A stretch of 22,703 bases of DNA from DATCSE01 sp036568605 (GCA_036568605.1 DATCSE010000436.1:1-22703), one strand, 5' to 3'. Counted from the stretch's first letter, positions 17,167 to 22,703 are shown. Translations and numbers: made by a program. The notes: a model not told the origin generated them from the letters alone.

Positions 17167-17242
17167 GGCTTACCGTATGCCGTGCTCGGCGGCCGAGCGG
17201 CGCAGCCGGTTGAACGTCCACTCGATGGACGGGCTAGGCGCC
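17167..17242 (-). repeat. Degraded attC-like site between YitT and GNAT genes
   Basis: On the minus strand the left half GGCGCCTAGCCCGTCCATCG matches the left halves of the complete sites at 20441-20519 and 21663-21823 almost base for base. The right half is decayed: CGCCGCTC is kept but the CATGTCCAA core is gone, and a GGTAAGCC end remains in the expected place (17167-17174). The total of 76 bp fits the 79-80 bp of its relatives. CGTCCA-CTCGA-TGGACG inside it is a perfect short hairpin. Confidence 0.6.
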
Positions 17243-17249
17243 GGCGTGC

Positions 17250-17864
17250 CTACACGCCCAAATATCGGCCGGGCTTGTGGTTCAGCGTGAGTATGGCCCC
17301 GATGGCGACCGCCCCGACCACCGATTGCAGCACACGCACGGGCGGCACGATGAAGAATGCGGCGAGCACGACCATGACATCGACCGACATCTGGATCTTG
17401 CCGGCGCTCAGGCCTTTGGCCTGCTGAAGCCACTGCGCCAGGATGTTGACCCCCCCGACACTGGCACGGTGACGAAGCAGAGCGAGCAGACCGAAGCCAA
17501 TGAGGAAGCCTCCGAGCACCGAAGCGACCCACGGATTCAGCAGCTCGAAGCGCACGGCCTTCGGCGCCAGCGCCGTACAAGCCGAGACCAGCGCCACCGC
17601 GAGGAAGCTCTTCAGCGTGAACTCCTTCCCAAGCCGCTGCCAGGACAGACAGAAGAACGGCAGGCTGAAGACAAAGAAGCAAAGGGCCAGGCTGAGCCCG
17701 CTCGCGTAGCTGGCCAGGAAGGCAAGCCCGGCGACGCCGCCGGTGAGCAGCCCCGCGTGGCTGAACATGGTGAGGCCCAACGCGACGAACAGCGAGCCCG
17801 CAATGAGTGCGTGGCCGTCGTCCAGCCACGTGTGCGTGAGCAGCTGTGGTGCAGGTTGATTCAC
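17250..17864 (-). CDS. YitT family inner membrane protein
   Basis: A 204-residue integral membrane protein with about five or six TM helices: near residues 18-35, 45-62, 63-80 (LALCFFVFSLPFFCLSW), 85-105, 110-130 and 155-190. GGVAGLAFLAS, ASVGGVNILAQWL and SAGKIQMSVDVMVVLAAF are typical of the YitT/YczE-type family, whose transported substrate or function is not established. It is larger than most cassette genes. The stop lies about 8 bp from the left half of an attC-like site, as expected for a cassette, but its 5' side (17865-17942) holds no clear site. Confidence 0.88.
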   Translation of the reverse strand: MNQPAPQLLTHTWLDDGHALIAGSLFVALGLTMFSHAGLLTGGVAGLAFLASYASGLSLALCFFVFSLPFFCLSWQRLGKEFTLKSFLAVALVSACTALAPKAVRFELLNPWVASVLGGFLIGFGLLALLRHRASVGGVNILAQWLQQAKGLSAGKIQMSVDVMVVLAAFFIVPPVRVLQSVVGAVAIGAILTLNHKPGRYLGV

Positions 17865-17942
17865 CGGCGCAAGGTAAGCACACAGCGTGCCGGAGGTGTC
17901 TGCTCGAGGGATGCGTTGGGTGTCGCGGTGGCTGGAAGCACG

Positions 17943-18518
17943 CTAGACCAGACTCAGACGAACATACGTTCGGCCCTCTGCGTCCGTGCGATGCACCTGA
18001 AATCCGGCGGCCAAGTACATGTTGAGCGGGCCGAAGTGGTTCTGCGCGTCGCTCGACGCTTCGGCCATGGGCATGGCCTCTGCGATCTGGAGGCCCTGCG
18101 CCTTCAGCCCCGCGCAAGCTGCATGCAACAGAGAGGTGGCAACCCCTGAACGCCGATGCGCCTTGGCGATGACAAAGCATGTGATTTGACCCATTCGAGC
18201 GGCGTCCGGGTCCGGTTCATCTGCAAAGGCGTCCATCATCGTGCGGGGCGCCGCATTGCACCAGCCAATCGGCTTCCCGCCGCGGTAAGCGAGATAGCCT
18301 TCCATTCGGCTGTTGCAGATTCGATCGCAGGCCGCGGCGCGGTTCTCCTGTACGGTTCGAGTCGCCCAATGGACCTTCGCGTGATCGACGTACAGGAACT
18401 GACAAAAGCAGAAGCCCCATTTCGGGTTGTCGGCAAAGGCTTCGCCGTCGAAGAACAGCAAGAAGTCCTGCATCAGCTCGGGACAGAGCTTTCGGATCTC
18501 AACGGGTGCTTGGGTCAT
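17943..18518 (-). CDS. GNAT family N-acetyltransferase
   Basis: A 191-residue GNAT enzyme. The N-terminal region contains WGFCFCQFLYVDH, typical of a GNAT subgroup with a Cys-containing segment. The core is YLAYRGGKPIGWCNAAPR, followed by acetyl-CoA binding motif A at GQITCFVIAKAHRRSGVATS (around residues 110-129) and motif B LNMYLAAGFQVHR. The R-R-S-G-V-A loop is intact, so it should be active. Substrate unknown. The stop TAG lies in GTCTAGCG, which resembles the start of an attC R'' box, but no matching right half follows. Confidence 0.92.
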   Translation of the reverse strand: MTQAPVEIRKLCPELMQDFLLFFDGEAFADNPKWGFCFCQFLYVDHAKVHWATRTVQENRAAACDRICNSRMEGYLAYRGGKPIGWCNAAPRTMMDAFADEPDPDAARMGQITCFVIAKAHRRSGVATSLLHAACAGLKAQGLQIAEAMPMAEASSDAQNHFGPLNMYLAAGFQVHRTDAEGRTYVRLSLV

Positions 18519-18566
18519 ACCTGCATGACACGGTTGTCGACTTGTTGTCCTGACGTTTCGCGCTTC

Positions 18567-19112
18567 TCACGCCTCTGTCGCCGATGGCCACCCGACCCGT
18601 GCTGCACTACGAAGACTGGATTGAACGACCCAGCGATGAAACGGGGCAATGAGGAAAATATACAGACGACCCAGGCGATTGTGGCAATGGACAACAGTCG
18701 ACAGGGTCAGGTGACGTTTGGCCCCCGGCGACGACTGACCGGAGCACAGAACAGAGACCCTGAAGTCCAGGTGCTTGTCGTCTTCCCCAAGAACAACTTC
18801 AGTTGGACTTGTGCTGTAGATCCTGAAGATGCTGAGTCGGCCCGTTCCGCTCTCCGCATCCAGTGACGCGAGATGCTTGGCCGTCTTGAGTCCGAGACCG
18901 GCCACGAGCGTGTCTCGAACCGCCATGAGGCTGCTGATCCAGGGCGCTTGGTGCGCGAAGATGAACCTCGCCAACACTTCCGGATTGGTCGACGCTCCGG
19001 TCGGAAGCTCGATCGAGTAGGCGTCGGCGAGGTTCATCGATGCGTAGGCGTTGGCAATCGCGGACTCCGGCGGAAGCGGCACAGAGGTTGTGTGATGGTG
19101 TTCGGTCGACAT
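18567..19112 (-). CDS. DUF2867 domain protein
   Basis: A 181-residue protein of the DUF2867 family: DAYSIELPTGASTNPEVLAR, then HQAPWISSLMAVRDTLVAG, LSIFRIYSTSPTEVVLGEDD, HLDFRVSVL, LTLSTVVHCHNRLGRLYI and a final APFHRWVVQSSLR. No biochemical function is established for the family. ATG at 19112 was chosen because the longer frame starting with TTG at 19157 begins inside the preceding attC site. It follows that site by about 25 bp, as a cassette gene should. Confidence 0.85.
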   Translation of the reverse strand: MSTEHHHTTSVPLPPESAIANAYASMNLADAYSIELPTGASTNPEVLARFIFAHQAPWISSLMAVRDTLVAGLGLKTAKHLASLDAESGTGRLSIFRIYSTSPTEVVLGEDDKHLDFRVSVLCSGQSSPGAKRHLTLSTVVHCHNRLGRLYIFLIAPFHRWVVQSSLRSAARVGWPSATEA

Positions 19113-19137
19113 GCATGCGGCCAATGGTTCGTTCCTG

Positions 19138-19200
19138 ATGTCTGAGACCAGAGTCAAGCCGCGCCGCGAAGCGGCGTCGGCTTGGACGAATTGTGAGGCG
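19138..19200 (-). repeat. attC site of the Xanthomonas/P. stutzeri-like type
   Basis: On the minus strand: R''-like GCCTCAC, then AATTCGTCCAAGCC, a hairpin CGCCGC-TTC-GCGGCG flanked by AAGCC/GGCTT, and an R'-like GTCTCAGAC. The central part closely resembles the 60-bp attC sites known from Xanthomonas and Pseudomonas stutzeri integrons. Both core boxes deviate from RYYYAAC and GTTRRRY, so recombination activity is doubtful. The upstream lipoprotein gene ends inside it. Confidence 0.75.
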
Positions 19201-19684
19201 ACGAACCGTTAGCTTGGCAGTACGAGCCGCCTCTGCACACCAGCGGCACGAAGACCTGGGACGAGAGCAGCCATGTGCCTTGTTGTGCTTGCCAGACGGC
19301 GAAATACCTTCCGCTTAACTCGATGCGTTCGTTGTTTTCCCGCCAGGATTCATGCCACCGCCCGCTCTCGACAGCCAACTCACCCGACTCGCTGTACTCG
19401 ATCCGATCTGGTGTGAAGACGAGAACGACATCCGGACGCTTTTGGACCAGCGATTGCTGGCTCTGTACAAAGGCCGCCGTTCCAATCGTAGCCCTCGACG
19501 GCGCGACGAATTGGATATCGGTTGCAACCAGTTCGGCCGTTTGCGCAATGTGCCGGGTAGAAAACAGGGCGTTGAGCCGTTCGCGCTGGACGGCAACCGC
19601 GCCTGTAGCTTGCCCCGAAGGTAGCTGTGACTGATGAGCGCAGGCGGTGAGAACCAGCGCTGCAAGTATCGGTACCAGCCGCAT
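19154..19684 (-). CDS. DUF4440/NTF2-like lipoprotein
   Basis: A 176-residue predicted lipoprotein. The signal MRLVPILAALVLTACAHQ has lipobox LTAC with Cys15, and it was used to set the start at 19684, only 13 bases after the preceding attC end. The mature part is NTF2-like: RLNALFSTRHIAQTAELVAT, IQFVAPSRATIGTAAF, VLVFTPDRIEYSESGELAVE and YFAVWQAQQGTWLLSSQVF resemble DUF4440/SnoaL proteins. The last 12 residues (NSSKPTPLRGAA) are translated from the attC and resemble tails seen in many cassette proteins. A ligand or substrate cannot be assigned. Confidence 0.82.
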   Translation of the reverse strand: MRLVPILAALVLTACAHQSQLPSGQATGAVAVQRERLNALFSTRHIAQTAELVATDIQFVAPSRATIGTAAFVQSQQSLVQKRPDVVLVFTPDRIEYSESGELAVESGRWHESWRENNERIELSGRYFAVWQAQQGTWLLSSQVFVPLVCRGGSYCQANGSSPHNSSKPTPLRGAA

Positions 19685-19698
19685 ATAACTTTCCGAGC

Positions 19699-19778
19699 CG
19701 CCTAGTTTTGACATGACCGCCGGCCAACAGCAGGCGAAGGCTGATGCTGGACGTCCCATCGATGGAAGGCTTGGGCGG
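19699..19778 (-). repeat. attC site, soil-integron type
   Basis: On the minus strand: left end GCCGCCCAAGCC followed by TTCCATCGATGGGACG, an imperfect stem with CCAGCATCAG and CTGCTGTTGG around a CCTTCGC loop, then the right half CGGCGGTCATGTCAAAACTA ending GGCGGC. The GCCGCC/GGCGGC ends are perfectly complementary. It is 80 bp long and intact, lying between the GFA-like fragment and the lipoprotein gene. Confidence 0.82.
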
Positions 19779-19915
19779 CTGTCTCACTCCGCCACTCACC
19801 GCTCGATGCCATGGAGATTTTCCGTCCACCGCAGGTCAAACGGAACGAGCCTTCTTCAGCCGGCACGGAGACGCGATAGGCTGAGCCGCTGAGCTTCCGA
19901 CAATCGGTGCAATTA
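19779..19915 (-). pseudogene. Fragment of a probable glutathione-dependent formaldehyde-activating (GFA)-like gene
   Basis: Directly after the TAA stop of the DinB gene, another frame is open and reads NCTDCRKLSGSAYRVSVPAE, then FRLTCGGRK, and on to the next attC. The C-x-x-C-R-x-x-S-G pattern followed by a V-x-V-P strand and FRLT-x-G matches the zinc-binding N-terminal half of GFA-family proteins. There is no start codon or ribosome site and the second half of the domain (with further Cys) is missing. The most economical reading is a cassette whose 5' part and the attC before it were deleted, joining it to the DinB stop. The family assignment rests on roughly 30 residues. Confidence 0.45.
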
Positions 19916-20413
19916 GGCCTCTCGCCGGCTCGGCTCGCTCTGGTGAAGAAACTTCGTATAGAGATCACGAGGCGGCGCAACCGAGATGGACTTGAGAACC
20001 TGACCGACATTGCCGCGGTGGTACCCACCATGCGTGATGACATGAAGCAGGATTTCTTCTCGGGACATGCGCCCTCGATCACCGTCGGCGAACGTGAAGT
20101 CCAACGCGTGCGAGAGGTCGGACTCCACAAGAGAAGCAACGTACTTGACGTACCAAGCATCCGTGGACTCTACGTCGCCTCGCAACTGAGCAAGCGTTGG
20201 AGTTTCCTTGGTGTTCGTGGCGTGGAATGGGGCTGGTTCCCCGGCGAGGCGGGCGCGAAAGAGCCGGTCAACGACGTAGATGTGGTTGAGGGTGCGAATG
20301 CACGTGTGAAGCTGCTCGGAGTGCTCCGACGGCAAGGTGCCCAACAATGCGAAGAGCTCGGTATTGGCCCAGGCCTTGTAGGCGAACAAGGACTTCAGAG
20401 TGGCGACTGACAT
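19913..20413 (-). CDS. DinB family protein (putative metal-dependent thiol transferase fold)
   Basis: A 166-residue four-helix-bundle protein. It begins LKSLFAYKAWANTELFALLG, the standard first DinB helix. The metal-binding histidines are His44 in TLNHIYVVDRLF and the HGGYH pair (His128, His132) after EEILLHVIT. The end YTKFLHQSEPSRR is normal, so the gene is complete. DinB/YfiT relatives bind Ni or Zn, and some use bacillithiol or mycothiol; the partner here is unknown. The TAA stop lies in GGCCTAAT, an attC R''-like box whose remainder is missing. It starts about 27 bp after the 20441-20519 attC. Confidence 0.92.
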   Translation of the reverse strand: MSVATLKSLFAYKAWANTELFALLGTLPSEHSEQLHTCIRTLNHIYVVDRLFRARLAGEPAPFHATNTKETPTLAQLRGDVESTDAWYVKYVASLVESDLSHALDFTFADGDRGRMSREEILLHVITHGGYHRGNVGQVLKSISVAPPRDLYTKFLHQSEPSRREA

Positions 20414-20440
20414 GGATGGCTCCGTGGATGTTTGCCTAGA

Positions 20441-20519
20441 GGCCTAGCGTTGGACATGAACGGCGACTGGAGGCGTGCGAAGCACGCCGGAAGATTCCGC
20501 TCGATGGACGGGTCAGGCC
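20441..20519 (-). repeat. attC site, soil-integron type
   Basis: On the minus strand: GGCCTGACCCGTCCATCGAG, then a perfect GGCGTGC-TTC-GCACGCC hairpin, then GTCGCCGTTCATGTCCAACG and a CTAGGCC end. Left (GGCCTGAC) and right (GCTAGGCC) ends are near complementary. It is 79 bp long and the best-preserved member of this family in the window. The TGA that would be the native stop of the oxidoreductase lies in its left box. Confidence 0.85.
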
Positions 20520-20984
20520 GCATTCTCGACAAGCGACCGGACCTGGGTCACCGAACACTTGGCGTTCTCTGTCGGGCGGCGTATTGGAGGTGTTGAAGAT
20601 CAACGCGTGACGCGCTTTGAGCAGGCCAGTCGGTACACCCTCTGGCCCTACACCCTCGGGATAGGCATACGCCGTGCCAAGACGAAACACGCGGTCGATC
20701 CAGCCTTTGAGGATCGCTGGTGGCTGACCCCACCAATTCGGATGAAATACCAGGATGAGATCTGCGCGAGCAAGCTCGGAGCAGTGAATTTCAACGAGGT
20801 TGTCGGAGGAACTGGCGTTGTCCCGCTCGCCCGCCCGTTGCACCGGATCGAACGACTCGTCGTACAGGTCGTGGACTGCAATCTCGTAGCCCCGCTCGTT
20901 CAACGTACTTGTGGCGATAGAAGCCATCGCGTGAGCGAAGCTGGCGGAACCTGGATTCGCAACGACGACGAGTGCGAGCGCCAT
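20513..20984 (-). pseudogene. NAD(P)H dehydrogenase (quinone)/MdaB-like flavodoxin-fold gene with internal deletion
   Basis: The frame from ATG 20984 gives a normal NAD(P)H oxidoreductase N-terminus: ALVVVANPGSASFAHAMA, then ADLILVFHPNWWGQPPAILK with GWIDRVFRLG and LIFNTSNTPPDRERQVFGDP at about residue 147. The expected remainder (about 45 residues) is absent and the frame runs on through the attC to a stop at 20436. In the +1 frame, immediately after FGDP, the codons read VRSLVENAA-stop with TGA at 20515-20513, which is what the genuine C-terminus of this family looks like. This points to an internal, frame-breaking deletion. Flavin and quinone binding would probably be lost. Confidence 0.75.
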
Positions 20985-20996
20985 GTGGCCTAACGT
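20985..20996 (-). repeat. attC right-box remnant
   Basis: On the minus strand the stop codon of the DUF1349 gene lies in ACGTTAGGCCAC, which contains a consensus R' core GTTAGGC, directly followed by the ATG of the oxidoreductase gene. No left half or central hairpin is recognisable in front of it, so this is probably what is left after a deletion that fused the DUF1349 3' end to the R' box. Confidence 0.5.
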
Positions 20997-21631
20997 GAAG
21001 GTTGTCGTGACCAGGCAAGCCGCCCGGGCCGAAACTCCAGGAATGAGAACTCCGCCTCGTACCCGGCCGACTTGGGGCTGCACGCGTACAGGCCGCATGC
21101 GACTGAAGGTGCCGCCTCGCGCTCATGCAGGCGAGCCATGCGAAGCTGTTCCCAGCGCAGCCCGTCCAGCGAGCTTTCGACAATGAAGTCGCTACTCTCT
21201 GCGCGAACGCGAAACCAGATGGTGTTGATGTCCTTGGGGAGGGGTTGGGTGGACCAGTCAGAGTACTGGCCGTTGGTGACCACGGCGCCAAGGCGGTTGG
21301 AATCGTCCGGTTCGAATTCAACGGATGTCTTCAGCCAGCACGCAGGCGAGAGCCGTACCATGAGGCCAGCCTGGTCGTACTGGTGAATCGGGCGGAAAGA
21401 AACCTTCGTTGTGAGAACAAAGTCGGAAGACGTACGCAGGTGCAGGAAGTGGCCATTGTCGGCCTCGAAGCCGTAGTGAGTTCGCTGCCAGAAATCCGTG
21501 CCAGCATCAGTGTGGACTCGAAGGCAGGGTACTGTTGCATCGAGTTGCCAGCGCGCAGGTTCGCAGAACCAGCTCAGTCGAGAGTTCAGCGCTGGGCCCG
21601 CGAACGATTCAAATAGAAGTTCATCCGACAT
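20990..21631 (-). CDS. DUF1349 domain protein (concanavalin-like fold)
   Basis: A 213-residue protein with DUF1349 features throughout: ESFAGPALNSRLSWFCEPAR, THYGFEADNGHFLHLRTSSD, FRPIHQYDQAGLMVRLSPAC, WLKTSVEFEPDDSNRLGAVV, and near the end CGLYACSPKSAGYEAEFSFL. The family has a concanavalin/LamG-like beta-sandwich, and yeast homologues are described as regulators of K+ homeostasis or sugar-binding-like proteins; no enzyme activity is established. ATG at 21631 was chosen since the upstream extension runs into the attC site. The last residues (after EFRPGR) look non-native and end in an attC R' box. Confidence 0.88.
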   Translation of the reverse strand: MSDELLFESFAGPALNSRLSWFCEPARWQLDATVPCLRVHTDAGTDFWQRTHYGFEADNGHFLHLRTSSDFVLTTKVSFRPIHQYDQAGLMVRLSPACWLKTSVEFEPDDSNRLGAVVTNGQYSDWSTQPLPKDINTIWFRVRAESSDFIVESSLDGLRWEQLRMARLHEREAAPSVACGLYACSPKSAGYEAEFSFLEFRPGRLAWSRQPSR

Positions 21632-21662
21632 GGCTCGGTCTTCCGCGTGGAATTCGCCTGAT

Positions 21663-21823
21663 CTAACGTTGGACATGAGCGGCGCCTGGAAGCGTTGGAA
21701 GCCCGTCCGAAGGCGTCCGCTCGATTGCACTTCAACTGACTTCAAGGTACATGCGCCCATGTCCAATCGCGTGTCCAACGCTACTGTATCGGGCCGACGT
21801 CCATGCGATGGAAGGGCTAGGCG
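21663..21823 (-). repeat. Composite attC region with an inverted right half
   Basis: On the minus strand it begins with CGCCTAGCCCTTCCATCGCA (a normal left half) and ends with GCGCCGCTCATGTCCAACGT followed by TAGA (a normal right half), but it is 161 bp, twice the length of its relatives. In between, at 21753-21785, a second right-half copy (CGCCCATGTCCAA with a second GTCCAACGCT) lies in the opposite orientation, and another left-half-like CAATCGAGCGGACG stretch sits near 21712-21730. Two inverted repeats interlock: TTGGACATG (21669-21677) with CATGTCCAA (21758-21766), and AGCGTTGGA (21691-21699) with TCCAACGCT (21774-21782). Confidence 0.65.
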
Positions 21824-21841
21824 TCATCGTGGCCCGCGCAG

Positions 21842-22231
21842 TCACTGACTGGCTTGAAGCATGGCCGCCATGCGCTGATGAATGAGATTGATTGCCTTCA
21901 GCGGCCGAATCATCACCTTGAACTCACTGATGCGCCCTGCCTCGTTCCACTTGATGATGTCGACTCCGTTGACAAGGATGCCGTCGATTTCTGTCTCAAA
22001 CTCCAGCATGGCATCACTCGCGCCGACGATCTCGCGCACGTAGCGGAACGTCGGATTGAAGAAGACCTGAAGGGCTGCCCGAAGGTACATGGCCGCAAGC
22101 TGCTTCCCGCGCTGCGGTGTGTGCACGACCGGAGAGACAAACACCGCGTCACCATCGAGCAAAGTGTCGAGCCCGTCGGTGTTCCGCTCCTGGACCAGCC
22201 GATGCCAGATGGCAATAGGGTGCTCTGTCAT
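21842..22231 (-). CDS. NTF2-like (SnoaL-type) family protein
   Basis: A 129-residue single-domain protein. It starts MTEHPIAIWHRLVQERNTDG and has LLDGDAVFVSPVVHTPQRGK, FNPTFRYVREIVGASDAMLE, a TEIDGILVNGVDIIKWNEAG strand pair and FKVMIRPLKAINLIHQRM. This is the nuclear transport factor 2-like fold of the SnoaL subgroup, in which many members have no known ligand. Start was set by GGAGA six to ten bases upstream. It is the first gene after the right-most attC half and is likely the first cassette in the visible array. Confidence 0.9.
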   Translation of the reverse strand: MTEHPIAIWHRLVQERNTDGLDTLLDGDAVFVSPVVHTPQRGKQLAAMYLRAALQVFFNPTFRYVREIVGASDAMLEFETEIDGILVNGVDIIKWNEAGRISEFKVMIRPLKAINLIHQRMAAMLQASQ

Positions 22232-22250
22232 GTGAGTCTCCGTGTTGCGT

Positions 22251-22277
22251 GGCGCCTAAGGTTGGACATGAGCGGCG
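22251..22277 (-). repeat. attC right half at the right edge of the array
   Basis: On the minus strand CCGCCGCTCATGTCCAACCT followed by TAGGCGCC is the same right half as in the complete soil-type sites. No matching left half (TCCATCG motif) is found in the 80 bases before it, where the sequence is a G/C-rich stretch following the cupin stop. It could be the array border, an attI-like junction or a half-deleted site. Confidence 0.6.
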
Positions 22278-22359
22278 GCTGCCACCGCGGCATGGGCCCG
22301 ACCCTCACGAACGCGACATTGCTTGTCGGCCCGGTTCTGCGCAGGCGTCCTGCCCCACG

Positions 22360-22703
22360 TCACTCGCGGCCCTCTCGAATGACGCGGCCATCCCGATCGT
22401 CGACCAGCCGCCACCGCCCATCACTGACGTGCAGCGTGCGCTGCAGATCCGGATAGCGGACGACGTCTTCGCTCACCTTGGTTCCGGCGATCAGGAAGCT
22501 GCACGGCGCCGACGATCGATTGACGACCTGGTGCGCGTTCGGCTCGCCGGCCGGCCAGCAGGCCGCGTCGCCCGGGACCAGCCGATGCTCGCCGTCGTTC
22601 TCGACGACGGTGACCTCGCCGGCGAGCACATAGAGGAACTCGTCCTCGCGCTCGTGCCAATGCCGGTTCGACGAGCGCGAGCCGGGCTGCAGCGTCATCA
22701 CGT
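22360..22703 (-). CDS. Cupin domain protein, 5' end outside window
   Basis: The frame is open to the window edge, so the N-terminus is missing. The visible 113 residues form a single cupin: motif 1 is SSNRHWHEREDEFLYVLAGE (G-x5-HxH-x3,4-E-x6-G type, with the metal-binding His-x-His and Glu), motif 2 is LVPGDAACWPAGEPNAHQVV with Pro-Gly-Asp and a His, and SFLIAGTKVSEDVVRYPD follows. Substrate unknown; such proteins range from sugar isomerases to binding proteins. Base composition is high G/C like the chromosome, so it is probably the flank of the cassette array rather than a cassette. Confidence 0.9.
   Translation of the reverse strand, partial: VMTLQPGSRSSNRHWHEREDEFLYVLAGEVTVVENDGEHRLVPGDAACWPAGEPNAHQVVNRSSAPCSFLIAGTKVSEDVVRYPDLQRTLHVSDGRWRLVDDRDGRVIREGRE

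Larger units (their letters stand above)
16244..22277 (-). mobile_element. Integron-like cassette array without integrase (CALIN)
   Basis: About 6 kb of short, functionally unrelated genes, all on the minus strand, several preceded or followed by attC-type sites. Clear complete sites are at 19138-19200, 19699-19778 and 20441-20519. Partial or altered ones are at 17167-17242, 20985-20996, 21663-21823 and 22251-22277. The soil-type sites share a left half containing TCCATCG and a right half CATGTCMAA followed by a TAGGC- or TTAGRT-like end. Base composition is visibly lower in G/C than the flanks. No tyrosine recombinase gene is encoded in the window; if one exists it would be expected to the right, since cassettes read leftwards from attI. 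The part from 16244 to about 17.1 kb and 17.25-19.1 kb lacks clear sites, so the left boundary is uncertain. Confidence 0.7.

Noticed and set aside
17865..17942. attC site between the two genes GNAT (17943) and YitT
   Set aside because: A GTCTAGC box overlaps the stop, but no hairpin or right half follows; left unannotated.
19113..19157. Longer N-terminus for the DUF2867 protein from a TTG start
   Set aside because: This extension is translated attC sequence; the ATG at 19112 lies just outside it and fits the domain start.
19138..22277. CRISPR-like repeats
   Set aside because: The recurring elements are 60-80 bp, divergent, and separated by whole genes, which fits attC sites and not CRISPR repeats.
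22278..22703. An integron integrase inside the window
   Set aside because: No tyrosine recombinase motif was found in any frame; the right-end gene is a cupin.

Overview
The window reads as chromosome of a high-GC betaproteobacterium, most likely of the order Burkholderiales. This rests on the strongly G/C-biased third codon positions in the left half and right edge and on the general look of the proteins; no rRNA or marker gene is present to confirm it. No tRNA, rRNA, CRISPR array, transposase or integrase gene was seen.

Region 1 (1-1847, plus strand) is the 3' part of a GH15 trehalase/glucoamylase-like enzyme. It converges on Region 2 (1857-9812, minus strand), a five-gene efflux operon transcribed right to left: NodT-type outer membrane lipoprotein, periplasmic adaptor, one MdtB/MdtC-like RND pump, OmpR-type response regulator and sensor histidine kinase. 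The genes overlap by ATGA or lie a few bases apart, so the pump and its probable regulators share one transcript. A CTGAC-N6-GTCAG inverted repeat upstream of the first gene is a candidate regulator site.

Region 3 (10063-12403) looks like an accessory patch. It holds a minus-strand pair (lipoprotein plus a TIGR02594-type NlpC/P60/CHAP-like cysteine hydrolase) and, divergent from it, a HigB/HigA-like toxin-antitoxin pair with a nested inverted repeat in its promoter region. Region 4 (12499-16243) is ordinary chromosomal metabolism: an aspartoacylase/succinylglutamate desuccinylase-like zinc enzyme, a DUF1653 protein, a DUF1348 protein, a non-heme chloroperoxidase-like alpha/beta hydrolase and a class IV aminotransferase.

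Region 5 (about 16.25-22.28 kb) is the most interesting part: a run of small, unrelated, co-directional minus-strand genes (VOC, GNAT, YitT, GNAT, DUF2867, DUF4440-like lipoprotein, a probable GFA fragment, DinB, a damaged NAD(P)H oxidoreductase, DUF1349, NTF2-like). Several of them are separated by sites with the features of integron attC recombination sites. Base composition there is visibly less G/C rich than on either side. With no integrase in view, this is best described as a CALIN (cluster of attC sites lacking an integrase) or the interior of a sedentary chromosomal integron. At least two attC sequence types occur, some sites are half-deleted or composite, and two cassette genes carry deletions, so the array looks old and decaying. 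The right edge (from 22360) returns to high-GC sequence with a partial cupin gene.
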